Shown here: one piece after another, positions 27,193-36,388 of the stretch
How positions within the stretch are numbered: the first letter of the stretch is position 1
Layout: every line of letters starts with the position of its first letter
From: an uncultured SAR116 cluster alpha proteobacterium
Lineage (GTDB): Bacteria; Pseudomonadota; Alphaproteobacteria; Puniceispirillales; Puniceispirillaceae
DNA length: 64,000 bases
NCBI GenBank assembly: GCA_902578815.1
Contig: CACHEI010000003.1
Span: 1-64,000 of the forward strand
Reading direction: 5' to 3'
Position numbers and translations under genes: made by a program
The notes under the pieces: model-generated
Database searches by the model: none
The model's input: the letters and a program-made list of their open reading frames with translations, nothing else
What the model was told of the DNA's origin: nothing

Positions 27193-27932
27193 CAAGCCTT
27201 CCAGAGCCTTCTGCTATAAAACTTGGATTAGTTATAGACTTGGACTTGTGTGTTGGGTGCCAGGCCTGTGTTGTTAATTGCAAAGAATGGAATACTTCTG
27301 GCTACGGCGCGCCGCTTAGTGATGACAACGCGTATGGGGCGAATCCAAATGGAGCATGGCTGAATAGAGTTCACGCCTTTGAAGCAGGTGACGCAGAAGA
27401 CGCCAAAACTGTTCATTTCCCAAAATCTTGTTTGCATTGCGAAGATGCCCCCTGTGTAACTGCGTGTCCAACTGGAGCATCGTTTAAGCGCGCGGAAGAT
27501 GGAATAGTTTTGGTAAATGAGGATTGGTGTATTGGATGTGGCCTTTGTGCTTGGTCGTGTCCATATGGAGCAAGAGAGATGGACCCAGTCGAAGGTGTTA
27601 TGAAGAAATGCACGCTCTGTGTTGATAGAATTTATAACGATAATTTGCCTAAAGAGGATCAGATTCCTGCCTGTGTTAGGACCTGTCCTACTAATGCTCG
27701 GCATTTTGGTGACTTGGGTGACCCTAACTCTGATGTTAGCAAACTTGTATCTGCCAGGGACGGTTTCGACCTTTTGCCTGAGCAAAAAACAAAGCCCGTT
27801 AACAAATATCTTCCTCCCCGGCCACGCCGGCAAAAAGATGAAACACCTATGTCCCTGGTTGCCATGGCCGAAGCTCAAAATCCAAAGGGTTTTTGGAAAT
27901 GGATGGATGCAACTTTAGATAGACTTGGATAG
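27189..27932 (+). CDS. soeB: Sulfite dehydrogenase iron-sulfur subunit SoeB
   Basis: A 247-aa protein with four ferredoxin-type cysteine groups for [4Fe-4S] clusters (CVGCQACVVNC near 21-31; CLHCEDAPCVTACP near 81-94; CIGCGLCAWSCP near 114-125; CTLC with CVRTCP near 141-166). It passes electrons from the molybdopterin subunit to the membrane subunit. The start codon overlaps the soeA stop (ATGA, 27189-27192), showing translational coupling. A C-terminal extension of about 50 residues after the last cluster (PPRPRRQKDE, then FWKWMD) is typical of the DmsB/SoeB-like group. No signal peptide, so it is cytoplasmic. Confidence 0.88.
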   Translation: MTSLPEPSAIKLGLVIDLDLCVGCQACVVNCKEWNTSGYGAPLSDDNAYGANPNGAWLNRVHAFEAGDAEDAKTVHFPKSCLHCEDAPCVTACPTGASFKRAEDGIVLVNEDWCIGCGLCAWSCPYGAREMDPVEGVMKKCTLCVDRIYNDNLPKEDQIPACVRTCPTNARHFGDLGDPNSDVSKLVSARDGFDLLPEQKTKPVNKYLPPRPRRQKDETPMSLVAMAEAQNPKGFWKWMDATLDRLG

Positions 27933-27935
27933 AGT

Positions 27936-28850
27936 ATGCATCCTGCATGGTCGATTATTTTTTTCACCTCCGCTTCTGGTTTGGGTTTGGGTCTAGCCGC
28001 ATGGGTTGTCTTAGGCCTAATTGACCTAGGAAACGTCATTAATTTTTTCATTGTTTCAGTTTTTACTTTTGGCCTTATTGGAACAGGCCTATTGAGCTCG
28101 ACGCTGCATTTGGGACATCCAGAGCGAGCATGGAGGGCCCTAAGTCAGTGGCGCTCAAGTTGGTTGTCACGTGAAGGGGTGCTTGCTGTTTTGGTTTTAA
28201 GCTTGCTAGCCGCGTGGTTTGGATGGAACTATTTGATAGGCAGTGTTCCTTTTTTGTTAGGTTTGCCGCTAGTGTTTTTGATAGCTGTGACTGTTTATGC
28301 CACTTCTATGATTTACGCCTCCTTAAAAACGGTTGCCTGTTGGCATCATCCCTTAACCCCTACTTGCTATTTGCTGTTCAGCGTATCTGGAGGCCTTCTG
28401 GCCAGCATGTGGTTATTAGCAGTAGCTGGCCAAAGTTTTAACTCTGAAATATACCACCTCACTTATTGTCTATTAATTTTAACTTGGGTAGCTAAAGTTC
28501 TTTGGTGGAAAAACCTAGATAAAAAGTCGTCTGAGAGTACGCTGGAGTCCGCAACGGGGCTTGGAAGTTTTGGAAAAGTGAGACCTTTGATGCCCCCTCA
28601 TACTTCAGAAAATTATCTACAGACAGAAATGGGGTTTGTTGTAGCTCGCCGTCATGCACTTAAATTGCGTGTAATGTCGATATTGGCAGGAGGCTTGATT
28701 CCCCTTCTTGTTTTTATTTCGTTTCCGTCATCGTCTGTGCTTCTTGGATTAGCATTAGTTTTACATTTTGTTGGAGTTTTCATTGAGCGTTGGTTGTTTT
28801 TTGCAGAGGCAAAACACGTGGTTTCCCTGTATTATGGAGAAGCACAATGA
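27936..28850 (+). CDS. soeC: Sulfite dehydrogenase membrane anchor SoeC (DmsC/NrfD-like)
   Basis: A 304-aa integral membrane protein with about eight hydrophobic helices, of the DmsC-like anchor family. HLGHPERAWRALSQWRSSWLSREG near residue 55 is the family hallmark region at the quinone side. The end includes ERWLFFAEAKHVVSLYYG. It starts 3 bp after soeB. It attaches the AB dimer to the inner face of the cytoplasmic membrane and delivers electrons to quinone. A terminator-like hairpin lies just after it. Confidence in the anchor role is high; the sulfite specificity rests on soeA and context. Confidence 0.86.
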   Translation: MHPAWSIIFFTSASGLGLGLAAWVVLGLIDLGNVINFFIVSVFTFGLIGTGLLSSTLHLGHPERAWRALSQWRSSWLSREGVLAVLVLSLLAAWFGWNYLIGSVPFLLGLPLVFLIAVTVYATSMIYASLKTVACWHHPLTPTCYLLFSVSGGLLASMWLLAVAGQSFNSEIYHLTYCLLILTWVAKVLWWKNLDKKSSESTLESATGLGSFGKVRPLMPPHTSENYLQTEMGFVVARRHALKLRVMSILAGGLIPLLVFISFPSSSVLLGLALVLHFVGVFIERWLFFAEAKHVVSLYYGEAQ

Positions 28851-28865
28851 GGCAACGTTGGCGTT

Positions 28866-28898
28866 AAAAATGAAAAACCGGCCATGAGGAACCGGTTT
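28866..28898 (-). terminator. Terminator between soeC and hppA, best on the minus strand
   Basis: AAACCGG (28875-28881) pairs with CCGGTTT (28892-28898). On the minus strand the stem is followed by TTCATTTTT, which suits the hppA transcript ending at 28923. It may also slow soe transcripts coming from the other side. Confidence 0.7.
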
Positions 28899-28922
28899 CG
28901 AATTTATGGGTTGTCCCTAAAC

Positions 28923-30932
28923 CTAAATTAGTAAAGGTGCGATTACTAAGCTAACGATTGCCATCACATTAATTAGGATGTTCATTGATGGCCCTGAGGT
29001 ATCTTTTAAAGGATCACCAACCGTGTCACCAACCACTGCTGCCTTGTGAACATCTGAACCTTTGCCACCTAGATTTCCTTTTTCGACATATTTCTTAGCG
29101 TTGTCCCATGCGCCACCAGCATTGGCCATCATCAAGGCCATCATGACGCAGCAGATCAACGCGCCAGCAAGCATGCCGCCAAGCGCCTTCGGACCCAGGG
29201 TAAATCCAATAATCACCGGTGCCAGTACTGCCATGGAGCCTGGCATCACCATTTTGCGCAAAGCAGCGCGTGTAGCAATATCGACACAACGCGCCGTGTC
29301 TGGCTTGCCTGTACCTTCTAGAAGGCCGGGTATCTCACGGAACTGTCGACGCACCTCGACGATCATATCAAAAGCAGCATCACCAACAGCAGTCATTGTC
29401 ATCGCGCTTACCAAAAATGGGAAAATACCACCGATGAACATGCCACACAGAACCATTGGATTATTAATAGCAAGGACAAAGGTGGGATCACCATTGCTGA
29501 CTTTAGCGATATATGCGCTAATAAGTGCAAGCGCCGCGAGGGCAGCAGCCGAAATGGCGAAACCTTTACCGATGGCTGCGGTTGAGTTACCGACTTCATC
29601 GAGTGAATCCGTGATCTCGCGCGTCTTAGCTCCCATCTCAGCCATTTCGGCAATGCCACCAGCATTGTCTGCTACAGGGCCATAGGCGTCTATAGCCATG
29701 GTGATGCCAACTGTTGAAAGCATGCCAACAGCGGCAAGCCCAACACCATAAAGGCCAGCCGCAGCATTTGCGCAGAAGATGATTGCAGCGATTGTCAGAA
29801 CCGGAATAGCTACAGACTGCATGCCGGTTGCGAGGCCAGAAATCATCACTGTTGCTGGACCGGTCTCACCATCATTAGCGATTTTACGAACCGGGGCGCC
29901 CCCAGTGTAATATTCAGTCACCAGCCCAACAATGATACCACCAATGGCACCCACAAGAACGGCGAACCAGACACCAGCTGTTGCCCCCATCGCCTGGATT
30001 ACTGCATAGGCTGCTGCTATAAAGATAACTGCTGAGCCAATGGTGCCAAACCTCAACGCAACGTCAGCACTTTTGTGGGAGAACATCTTCACGGCAAGAA
30101 TACCGATTAGCGAGCAGACAATGCCAGTGGATGCCAGGGCCAGCGGCATAAATTGTAAAGCACTCTGATCACCACCAAGGCGGTTTACGGTTTCCATCGA
30201 CATAGAAGCAGCGAGGGCAATCGACGCAATCATCGAGCCACAATATGATTCGAAAATATCTGAACCCATGCCAGCAACGTCCCCCACGTTATCACCCACA
30301 TTGTCGGCAATCACGGCGGGATTGCGGGGGTCATCCTCTGGAATGCCAGCTTCAACCTTTCCAACAAGATCAGCTCCGACGTCAGCAGATTTGGTAAAGA
30401 TGCCACCACCAACACGGCTGAAAAGAGCAACGGATGAGCCACCCATTGCAAAGCCCTCAATGGCCTCAACACCATGAGCAGTGCCGCCCATGAAGTGATA
30501 AAGGATTCCGATGCCGAGCAAGCCCATTGATGCAACTGTGAGGCCCATAATCGAACCGCCAAAGAAAGCCACATTCAACGCAGCAGCTGCACCTTCCGTA
30601 TTAGCCGCAACGGCTGTTCTGACATTAGCTTTTGTTGCTGAATACATGCCGATGTAGCCTGCAACACCCGAGCAAAAAGCACCAAGCGTGAAGGAAATGG
30701 CTGTGTCAGCACCAAGACCCCAATAAAGGGCAGCGATACAGATCAGACAAAAGATGGCCAAGCGCTTATACTCGCTGGCCATGAAGACCATCGCGCCAAG
30801 ATGAATCTCGTCCGAGATTTCTTTGACCCTGCCCTCCCCGGCTGGGGTTTGTAATATTCTCGCATAGACCATTAGGGCCGCTACCAGGCCTAATATGCCA
30901 AGGCTGATCGGCAGAACTGCGGAAGTGAGCAT
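28923..30932 (-). CDS. hppA: Membrane-bound ion-pumping pyrophosphatase
   Basis: A 669-aa membrane pyrophosphatase with about 16 helices that couples pyrophosphate hydrolysis to H+ or Na+ export. Acidic substrate-site motifs are visible: [24 protein letters not shown] near residue 200, [16 protein letters not shown] and, near the end, [29 protein letters not shown] has Ala where potassium-independent enzymes have Lys, so a K+-dependent type is inferred. ATG 30932 is preceded by AGAGGAAA; the open frame reaches further upstream to 31055 but that part is not protein-like. GC-richer than the soe genes, and monocistronic. Confidence 0.96.
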   Translation of the reverse strand: MLTSAVLPISLGILGLVAALMVYARILQTPAGEGRVKEISDEIHLGAMVFMASEYKRLAIFCLICIAALYWGLGADTAISFTLGAFCSGVAGYIGMYSATKANVRTAVAANTEGAAAALNVAFFGGSIMGLTVASMGLLGIGILYHFMGGTAHGVEAIEGFAMGGSSVALFSRVGGGIFTKSADVGADLVGKVEAGIPEDDPRNPAVIADNVGDNVGDVAGMGSDIFESYCGSMIASIALAASMSMETVNRLGGDQSALQFMPLALASTGIVCSLIGILAVKMFSHKSADVALRFGTIGSAVIFIAAAYAVIQAMGATAGVWFAVLVGAIGGIIVGLVTEYYTGGAPVRKIANDGETGPATVMISGLATGMQSVAIPVLTIAAIIFCANAAAGLYGVGLAAVGMLSTVGITMAIDAYGPVADNAGGIAEMAEMGAKTREITDSLDEVGNSTAAIGKGFAISAAALAALALISAYIAKVSNGDPTFVLAINNPMVLCGMFIGGIFPFLVSAMTMTAVGDAAFDMIVEVRRQFREIPGLLEGTGKPDTARCVDIATRAALRKMVMPGSMAVLAPVIIGFTLGPKALGGMLAGALICCVMMALMMANAGGAWDNAKKYVEKGNLGGKGSDVHKAAVVGDTVGDPLKDTSGPSMNILINVMAIVSLVIAPLLI

Positions 30933-31209
30933 GAAATTTTCCTCTTGATTGTAGTGGAGAATTGATTTGTTTGCGTGGTCATTTCCCGAACAAAACGCGC
31001 AGGTTATAGAACGAATGCCTATGAGTGTAAAGCTGTGAGTGGCATAACGTTGCAACAGATGTAAAAAGGCAAAACTTTAAAACTGGTTGGTAGCTAATAT
31101 GGTCCATAAAAGAAATTGGGTTCCAAGCCGCTTTGCCTATTTTGTTGTTTGGCGGTAGCGTTTAGGATGAGAGCGTGATGTAAGAGCTCAAACTTATATT
31201 GGAGGATTT

Positions 31210-31575
31210 TTGCAGCGGATTTCTGACACAAAAAGACGTGTTGTCAATTTACGCAACGCGATTTTTGAACCTTTTGAGGACGAAGTTGGAACAGGTTTGT
31301 TGCAACTGAACCCGAATGTGCCACGGGGTAAAGGCTTTTACATTTACCGAATGGAACCGGGTGCTTCTTCATCGCCCCACCAGCATGTTGGGGCGGAAGA
31401 GTTCTATATCATTGAAGGTGAACTAATTGACAGTGACGGTACCATTTATTCTGCTGGAGATGTCGTTTGGTTGGATGCAGGGACCGAACATTATTCAATT
31501 TCGCCCAGTGGTTGTACTATTGTGGTTTTTTCTGAAAAGGGAGAGTTGCCCACATCTCCCATCGATGGGCAATGA
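31210..31575 (+). CDS. Small cupin-domain protein
   Basis: A 121-aa single cupin barrel. The metal-binding pattern is visible: HQHVGAEEFYIIEGE (His, His, Glu) near residues 57-71 and a second His in DAGTEHYS near residue 96. Start is TTG 31210 with GGAGGA just upstream. Such proteins bind a metal and often a small ligand, and act as sensors, isomerases or dioxygenases. No partner gene shows the substrate. It lies between hppA (divergent) and a decayed folD. Function unassigned. Confidence 0.82.
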   Translation: MQRISDTKRRVVNLRNAIFEPFEDEVGTGLLQLNPNVPRGKGFYIYRMEPGASSSPHQHVGAEEFYIIEGELIDSDGTIYSAGDVVWLDAGTEHYSISPSGCTIVVFSEKGELPTSPIDGQ

Positions 31576-31689
31576 TATTCCTTAATAACTGCTTCTGGGT
31601 TTTCTGATGCTCAAGTGAACTATATATGGCCCATAGAAATACATGTTATTTTCAAGAAAAAGAGTGTGTTAACATGATCAAATTTGGTG

Positions 31690-32022
31690 CCTCGCTGATG
31701 CTTTGTATCAATAATGTCTGGTAGAAGATCATAGCGGTTGTCAGGAAGACTATCTCCCGGCTTTCGGAGCAACTAAAGCTGGGAGCTTTTGGCTGTTCGG
31801 GTGCCCGGCCTGCTTACCGCCAATATGTTTAAGCCAGGGGCGGTAACTATCGATGTTGGAATTAACGAGATTATTGGTGACGTTGAAACTGACGATTTTG
31901 CCAACATTTCTAGTTGGACAACTCCTACACCGCATGGTGTCGGACTGGCCAAGGTAAAGATGTTGATGTGCAAAATCTTAATAGCATTGGAAAAGCAAAT
32001 CAGTGCAGGGCGGACGAGTTGA
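31690..32022 (+). pseudogene. folD: Decayed folD (methylenetetrahydrofolate dehydrogenase/cyclohydrolase) remnant
   Basis: Between the cupin and amine-oxidase genes the sequence encodes fragments that follow the second half of FolD: LMLCIN, then a stop, then KIIAVVRKTISR (compare the NAD-site region), and in another frame PGLLTANMFKPGAVTIDVGINEI, GDVETDDFA and TPTPHGVGLAKVKML. The usual TPVPGGVGPMT is altered, and the first half of the gene is missing. It is a relic, not a functional gene. An intact copy must lie elsewhere if folate C1 oxidation is to work with Fhs. Confidence 0.7.
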
Positions 32023-32049
32023 TTGGTTTATATCAGGAAAAACAGATGG

Positions 32050-33387
32050 ATGCGTGACCAAAACTTTCTTCTGCCTGATTTCAAGCCTGAACCTTATTGG
32101 TGGGATCACGCACCGCCGACCCTGCTAAACAGTGATGAGGGTGAGATGCCCAATCGATGTGATGTTGTGGTGGTCGGATCGGGGTATGCCGGACTGCATG
32201 CCGCCATCGTTTTGGCACGCGCAGGGATAGATGTAGTCGTGATGGATGCCGAGGTGCTTGGCTATGGAGCCTCATCGCGCAATGGCGGCATGGTTTCGGG
32301 AGGCGTCAATGTTGGCAAACATATTGATCTCAAGCCAGCTCAAGAACAGGCGATGTTGGCGGAAGCGTCACTTTCTTATAGGTGGTTTGAGGATTTCATT
32401 CAGACTGAGCGGATAGATGCCGATTATCAACGGACTGGCCGGTTTGTTGGCGCTCATTGTTCGGACGCTTGGCAGCTATTGGTCAAGCGGATGGTGAAAT
32501 TGAACGAGGTTGCCGATTCCTCTGCCTACATGGTGCCGGCAGCGCAGACCCGCGATGAAATAGGGTCAGATTACTACAAGGGTGGTATGGTTCTCGAACG
32601 GTCAGGAGCGGTTCATCCGGGTAAGCTCCATCTTGGCGTTTTGAATGTCGCGCGGAATGCAGGTGTTAAGCTGTTCGGCAATGTTCGAGCTGGTGCTATC
32701 GCAAGGAGCAAAGATGGTTTGCGGCTGGAAACAAGTCGCGGTCCTCTGATAGCAGAAAAGATCATCGTCGCAACAAATGGCTATACTGGTGAGTTGAGTA
32801 ATTGGCACCAGCGGCGCCTTGTCCCGATTGCATCCTATCAGTTGGCGACAGAGGAACTTGGTAGCGAGTTGATTACACAATTGTTTCCGAAGCACCGGAT
32901 GATCGCCGACACCAAGCGGTTGCTCTATTATTTTCGTCCGTCACCTGATCGAAAGCGTCTACTTTTTGGCGGCCGCGCCCGTTATCTGCGCCATGACCCG
33001 ATTGCTGGGGTGCTGCTTCTGCGGCGCAAGCTGACGGCTGTTTTTCCACAACTGGCCGAGGTAAAGCTGTCACATGGATGGTGGGGATATGTTGCCTATC
33101 TGCGTGGTGGTGTACCCGATATGGGTGAGAGCCAGCCAGAGACGCTGCCAGGCGTGTATCATGCGCTGGGCTGCCATGGCAGTGGTGTGGTGATGATGAG
33201 CTGGCTTGGTTACCGGACAGGTTTGCTTGTCTCGGGTCAGACAAACAGCCAGAGCGCCTTTTCCGAAGGGGGGATGACTCCGTTCCCGCTCTACCTTAAA
33301 AAACCCTGGTTTTTGCCGGCGGTTGGTGCGTACTACCAGCTTCGTGATTGGGTGGATCGCCAACGGGACGGTGATTTCTCCAAATAA
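32050..33387 (+). CDS. FAD-dependent amine oxidase, gamma-glutamylputrescine oxidase-like (copy 1)
   Basis: A 445-aa DAO-family flavoprotein. The FAD-binding motif VVVGSGYAGLHAAIVLARAG is near residues 40-60, followed by ASSRNGG as in PuuB/OrdL proteins. The C-terminal part has GVYHALGCHGSGVVMMSWLG. These enzymes oxidise gamma-glutamylated amines or N-substituted amino acids with oxygen, releasing an aldehyde. Start ATG 32050 (AGGAAA upstream) begins MRDQNFLLPDF. It is followed by a gamma-glutamyl-amine synthetase-like gene and an aminotransferase gene, giving a polyamine degradation set, probably one operon. Exact substrate unknown. Confidence 0.85.
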   Translation: MRDQNFLLPDFKPEPYWWDHAPPTLLNSDEGEMPNRCDVVVVGSGYAGLHAAIVLARAGIDVVVMDAEVLGYGASSRNGGMVSGGVNVGKHIDLKPAQEQAMLAEASLSYRWFEDFIQTERIDADYQRTGRFVGAHCSDAWQLLVKRMVKLNEVADSSAYMVPAAQTRDEIGSDYYKGGMVLERSGAVHPGKLHLGVLNVARNAGVKLFGNVRAGAIARSKDGLRLETSRGPLIAEKIIVATNGYTGELSNWHQRRLVPIASYQLATEELGSELITQLFPKHRMIADTKRLLYYFRPSPDRKRLLFGGRARYLRHDPIAGVLLLRRKLTAVFPQLAEVKLSHGWWGYVAYLRGGVPDMGESQPETLPGVYHALGCHGSGVVMMSWLGYRTGLLVSGQTNSQSAFSEGGMTPFPLYLKKPWFLPAVGAYYQLRDWVDRQRDGDFSK

Positions 33388-33471
33388 AGCCCGGCTGACA
33401 TGCTGTCACACTGGGCTTGTGTTTGGCGGCCACCGGTTGCAGAGTTTCGGAGTAATAATCGAGGATTTAAG

Positions 33472-34839
33472 ATGGACAAGTCAGCCCTGTCCTCCTGGGC
33501 AGATTCATGGGCGAGAGAACATCCTGACATCGAAAGCCTTCGTGGCTTTGTTTTTGATATCAATGGTGTCGTGCGCGGTAAAAGACTGCCAGTGGACCAG
33601 CTTGCGAAAATCTGCGGTGGCGGTATGCGGATCCCGCTCTCCTCGGCAAATGTTGATATCTGGGGGCGCGACATCGAGGGCAGCAAATGGGTGTTTGAGA
33701 CTGGTGACTCTGACGGACGCTGTGAATGGACTGGCCGTGGCCCTCTGGTGATGCCATGGTCAGATCGTGGTGCGGCCATGGTGCCGCTGGTTCTGCAGAA
33801 TGATGATCGGACGCCCTTTGACGGTGATGCGCGCAATGCGCTTGCTGCTGTCCTCAACCGGTTTGCAACGCTTGGGCTTCGACCGGTGCCGGCCTTTGAA
33901 CTGGAATTCTATCTGGCTGATCCAAAGGCAGTTGATGCGGCGCTGAGCAACCCACTGACCGGAGCGTCGGTGATCCGCGAAGGGGTGCTTTCGCTTGATG
34001 ATTTGGATGATTTCGATGCGATCCTAACCGATATCTATGATGCCTGCAAAGTCCAGTCAGTTGCAGCTGATGCTGCCATTAGCGAGAGTGGCATAGGTCA
34101 ATTTGAGGTCAATCTGCGTCATGGTGAAGACGCCATGAAGGTCGCCGATGACGCAATGCTGTTCAAAACCATCGTGAAGTCGGTAGCACGCAAACATGGC
34201 CTTGCCGCGAGTTTCATGGCAAAACCTTTTGCCGATAGGCCAGGGAACGGTTTGCACATGCATTTCAGCATCCTCGATAGCAGTGGCGCAAACGTCTTTG
34301 ACAATGGTGACACCGACGGTAGTGTGATGCTACATCACGCTGTGGCAGGGGTGCTGGCTGCGATGCCGGAATCGATGCTGTTTTTCGCGCCTCATCTCAA
34401 TTCCTATCGGCGTTTGACGCCTGAACAGCATGCCCCGATGGTTGCCTGCTGGGGATATGAGAACAGAACCGCCGCGGTGCGCATTCCTGGTGGCCCGCCG
34501 TCACAGCGCCGCATTGAACATCGTGTTGCCGGCGCTGACACCAATGCTTATCTCGTGATGGCGGCAATACTTGGCGCGGTTCTGGCTGGTATCGAGGGCA
34601 ATATGCGGCCACCCAAGCCGATCAAGAGCAGCGCTTATAGCACTGACCATGCGCATTTGCCGAGATTGCCACTTTCGTGGCAGGACTCGTTGGATGCCTT
34701 TATTTCAGGGAAGATGCTGAGTGAGTTCACTCCTAATATACTGCGTGATATGGTGATCAAAACAAAGCAGCAGGAGATGCAGCGGTTCACCGCAATTGTG
34801 ACGCCATTTGAATATCAATCATATCTCGATCAGGTCTGA
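33472..34839 (+). CDS. Glutamine-synthetase family, gamma-glutamylpolyamine synthetase-like (copy 1)
   Basis: A 455-aa enzyme with the glutamine-synthetase catalytic fold. Landmarks are FDINGVVRGKRLP near residue 30, FELEFYLAD near 140, GQFEVNLRHG near 210, AKPFADRPGNGLHMHFS near 250 and NRTAAVRIPGG near 330. PuuA-type members ligate glutamate to putrescine or other amines with ATP. ATG 33472 has GAGGAT upstream; an upstream in-frame extension to 33400 is not convincing. It sits between the FAD oxidase and an aminotransferase gene, the arrangement expected for gamma-glutamylated amine breakdown. Confidence 0.87.
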   Translation: MDKSALSSWADSWAREHPDIESLRGFVFDINGVVRGKRLPVDQLAKICGGGMRIPLSSANVDIWGRDIEGSKWVFETGDSDGRCEWTGRGPLVMPWSDRGAAMVPLVLQNDDRTPFDGDARNALAAVLNRFATLGLRPVPAFELEFYLADPKAVDAALSNPLTGASVIREGVLSLDDLDDFDAILTDIYDACKVQSVAADAAISESGIGQFEVNLRHGEDAMKVADDAMLFKTIVKSVARKHGLAASFMAKPFADRPGNGLHMHFSILDSSGANVFDNGDTDGSVMLHHAVAGVLAAMPESMLFFAPHLNSYRRLTPEQHAPMVACWGYENRTAAVRIPGGPPSQRRIEHRVAGADTNAYLVMAAILGAVLAGIEGNMRPPKPIKSSAYSTDHAHLPRLPLSWQDSLDAFISGKMLSEFTPNILRDMVIKTKQQEMQRFTAIVTPFEYQSYLDQV

Positions 34840-34882
34840 TTGACCCTTTTGGATCTAACAGGAGCAGCACTGGAGCTAGATT

Positions 34883-36262
34883 GTGACAAAGCTGAATTCG
34901 CCGTCGCCCGAAGATATCCGCCTCTGGGATAACCGAAACCTGATGCACCCCTGGCATTCCATGGGAACCGAGGACGCTGATTTCATGATCGCCTCAGGTG
35001 CCGAGGGTATCTATGTCTATGATGATTCCGGGCGGCGCTACATCGATGGTCCCGGGGGAATGTGGAGTTCGCAGATTGGCTATGGCCGTCAGGAAATGGC
35101 GGATGCAATTGCCGCGCAGGTCCTCCGATTGCCCTTCAACACGCCCTGGACTTCAACTTCGGGACCAGCGGCGCAGCTTGCGGCAAAAATTGCTGCCGAG
35201 TCGCCGGGTGATCTGAACAATGTGTTTTTCACCACCGGGGGATCTACCGCCGTGGATACGGCGCTGCGTTTTGCACATTTCTACAATAATCTACGCGGCC
35301 GACCCGAAAAGAAGCACATCATTGCCCGGCAAAAGGGATATCACGGATCGACATTCATGTCTGCCAGTGTTTCAGGCAAAGAACGCGACAAGAGCTTCCT
35401 CGACACCGATACCAACAGCGTACATTTCGTCGGCAATGTGAATCCCTATATCCGGCCTGAGGGCATGAGTGTTGCAGCATGGTGCGAAGAAAAAACAGCC
35501 GAACTGGAGGCAAAGATTCTCGAGGTGGGCGCCGGGCATGTGGCCGCTTTTATTGCCGAGCCAATCCTTGCGTCCGGTGGTGTGATTGTGCCGCCAGAGG
35601 GGTATCACATGCGCTGCCTGGAAATCTGCCGCCAGCATGATGTTCTGTATATATCGGATGAGGTGGTAACAGCCTTCGGCCGCCTTGGTGAATTTTTTGC
35701 ATCTGAGAGCGTTTTTGGCATTGTGCCCGATATCATTACCTCGGCAAAGGGCATTACCTCGGGCTATGTGCCGCTTGGCGCAGTGTTGATTTCAGACCGG
35801 TTGATGGCTGAACTGACCGCAGATGACCGTTCAGAAGTGCTGTTTTCAAATGGCTTTACCTATTCTGCACATCCCGTATCCTGCGCAGCGGCGTTGAAAA
35901 ATATCGAGATCATGGAGCGGGAGGAAATCTTTGCCCATGTACGTGATATTACCCCCCATTTTCAGGCCCGTCTGCAGGAATTACGGTGTCACGATATCGT
36001 TGGTGATACCAGGGGAATGGGTTTGCTTGGCTGTGTTGAGGGTGCGGCCCCATCAGACAGCAGTGAGGCAAAAAGGCTGGCGGTGGACAAGGAGTTTGGC
36101 TATCGGCTTGACGCCAAATGTGAGGAAAAGGGCCTGTTGCTTCGGCCTCTAATCAATATGTGCGTGTTTTCTCCACCGCTGATAATTACCCTGGACGAGG
36201 TTGATATGATGTTTGATATAATCGATGGGGCGCTTGGAGAGGTGAATGCGGAAATGTGCTGA
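34883..36262 (+). CDS. Class III aminotransferase, putrescine/polyamine:pyruvate type (copy 1)
   Basis: A 459-aa PLP enzyme of the omega-aminotransferase group (SpuC-like). Visible are the substrate-side DGPGGMWSSQIGYGRQEM near residue 52, FFTTGGSTAVDTALR near 115, the PLP Asp in ISDEVVTAFGR near 258, the Schiff-base Lys in SAKGITSGY near 289, and FTYSAHPVSCAAAL. It starts at GTG 34883 with TGGAG upstream. It probably transfers an amino group from a diamine or its product to pyruvate. Downstream comes the polyamine-binding protein gene, so uptake and breakdown are linked. Confidence 0.88.
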   Translation: MTKLNSPSPEDIRLWDNRNLMHPWHSMGTEDADFMIASGAEGIYVYDDSGRRYIDGPGGMWSSQIGYGRQEMADAIAAQVLRLPFNTPWTSTSGPAAQLAAKIAAESPGDLNNVFFTTGGSTAVDTALRFAHFYNNLRGRPEKKHIIARQKGYHGSTFMSASVSGKERDKSFLDTDTNSVHFVGNVNPYIRPEGMSVAAWCEEKTAELEAKILEVGAGHVAAFIAEPILASGGVIVPPEGYHMRCLEICRQHDVLYISDEVVTAFGRLGEFFASESVFGIVPDIITSAKGITSGYVPLGAVLISDRLMAELTADDRSEVLFSNGFTYSAHPVSCAAALKNIEIMEREEIFAHVRDITPHFQARLQELRCHDIVGDTRGMGLLGCVEGAAPSDSSEAKRLAVDKEFGYRLDAKCEEKGLLLRPLINMCVFSPPLIITLDEVDMMFDIIDGALGEVNAEMC

Positions 36263-36388
36263 AAATCTGCACTAGCCACGCAAATATTGACTTCCGATAC
36301 GAAGCATCGCCATAGTTGAGTGAAGTTATCGAGACGATACCTCCCTTCGGTGAATGCGAGGTGTCACCAACAAAAGGGGAGAGTTATC

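Noticed and set aside
27228..27878. 216-aa open frame opposite soeB
   Set aside because: Antisense shadow of a cysteine-rich ferredoxin gene; no domain and no start signal.
24301..28850. Formate dehydrogenase operon
   Set aside because: The three-subunit molybdopterin set could suggest it, especially near fhs. The large subunit has no signal peptide and has the DMSO-reductase/polysulfide-like pattern. The anchor is DmsC-like, not a cytochrome b, and the size fits SoeABC.
29062..29685. 207-aa open frame on the plus strand inside hppA
   Set aside because: Antisense shadow of a GC-rich, Ala-rich membrane protein; Pro/Ser/Ala-rich composition without family features.
31056..31209. tRNA or small RNA gene between hppA and the cupin gene
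   Set aside because: I looked for cloverleaf arms and a CCA end and found none; the stretch holds only upstream sequence of the two divergent genes.
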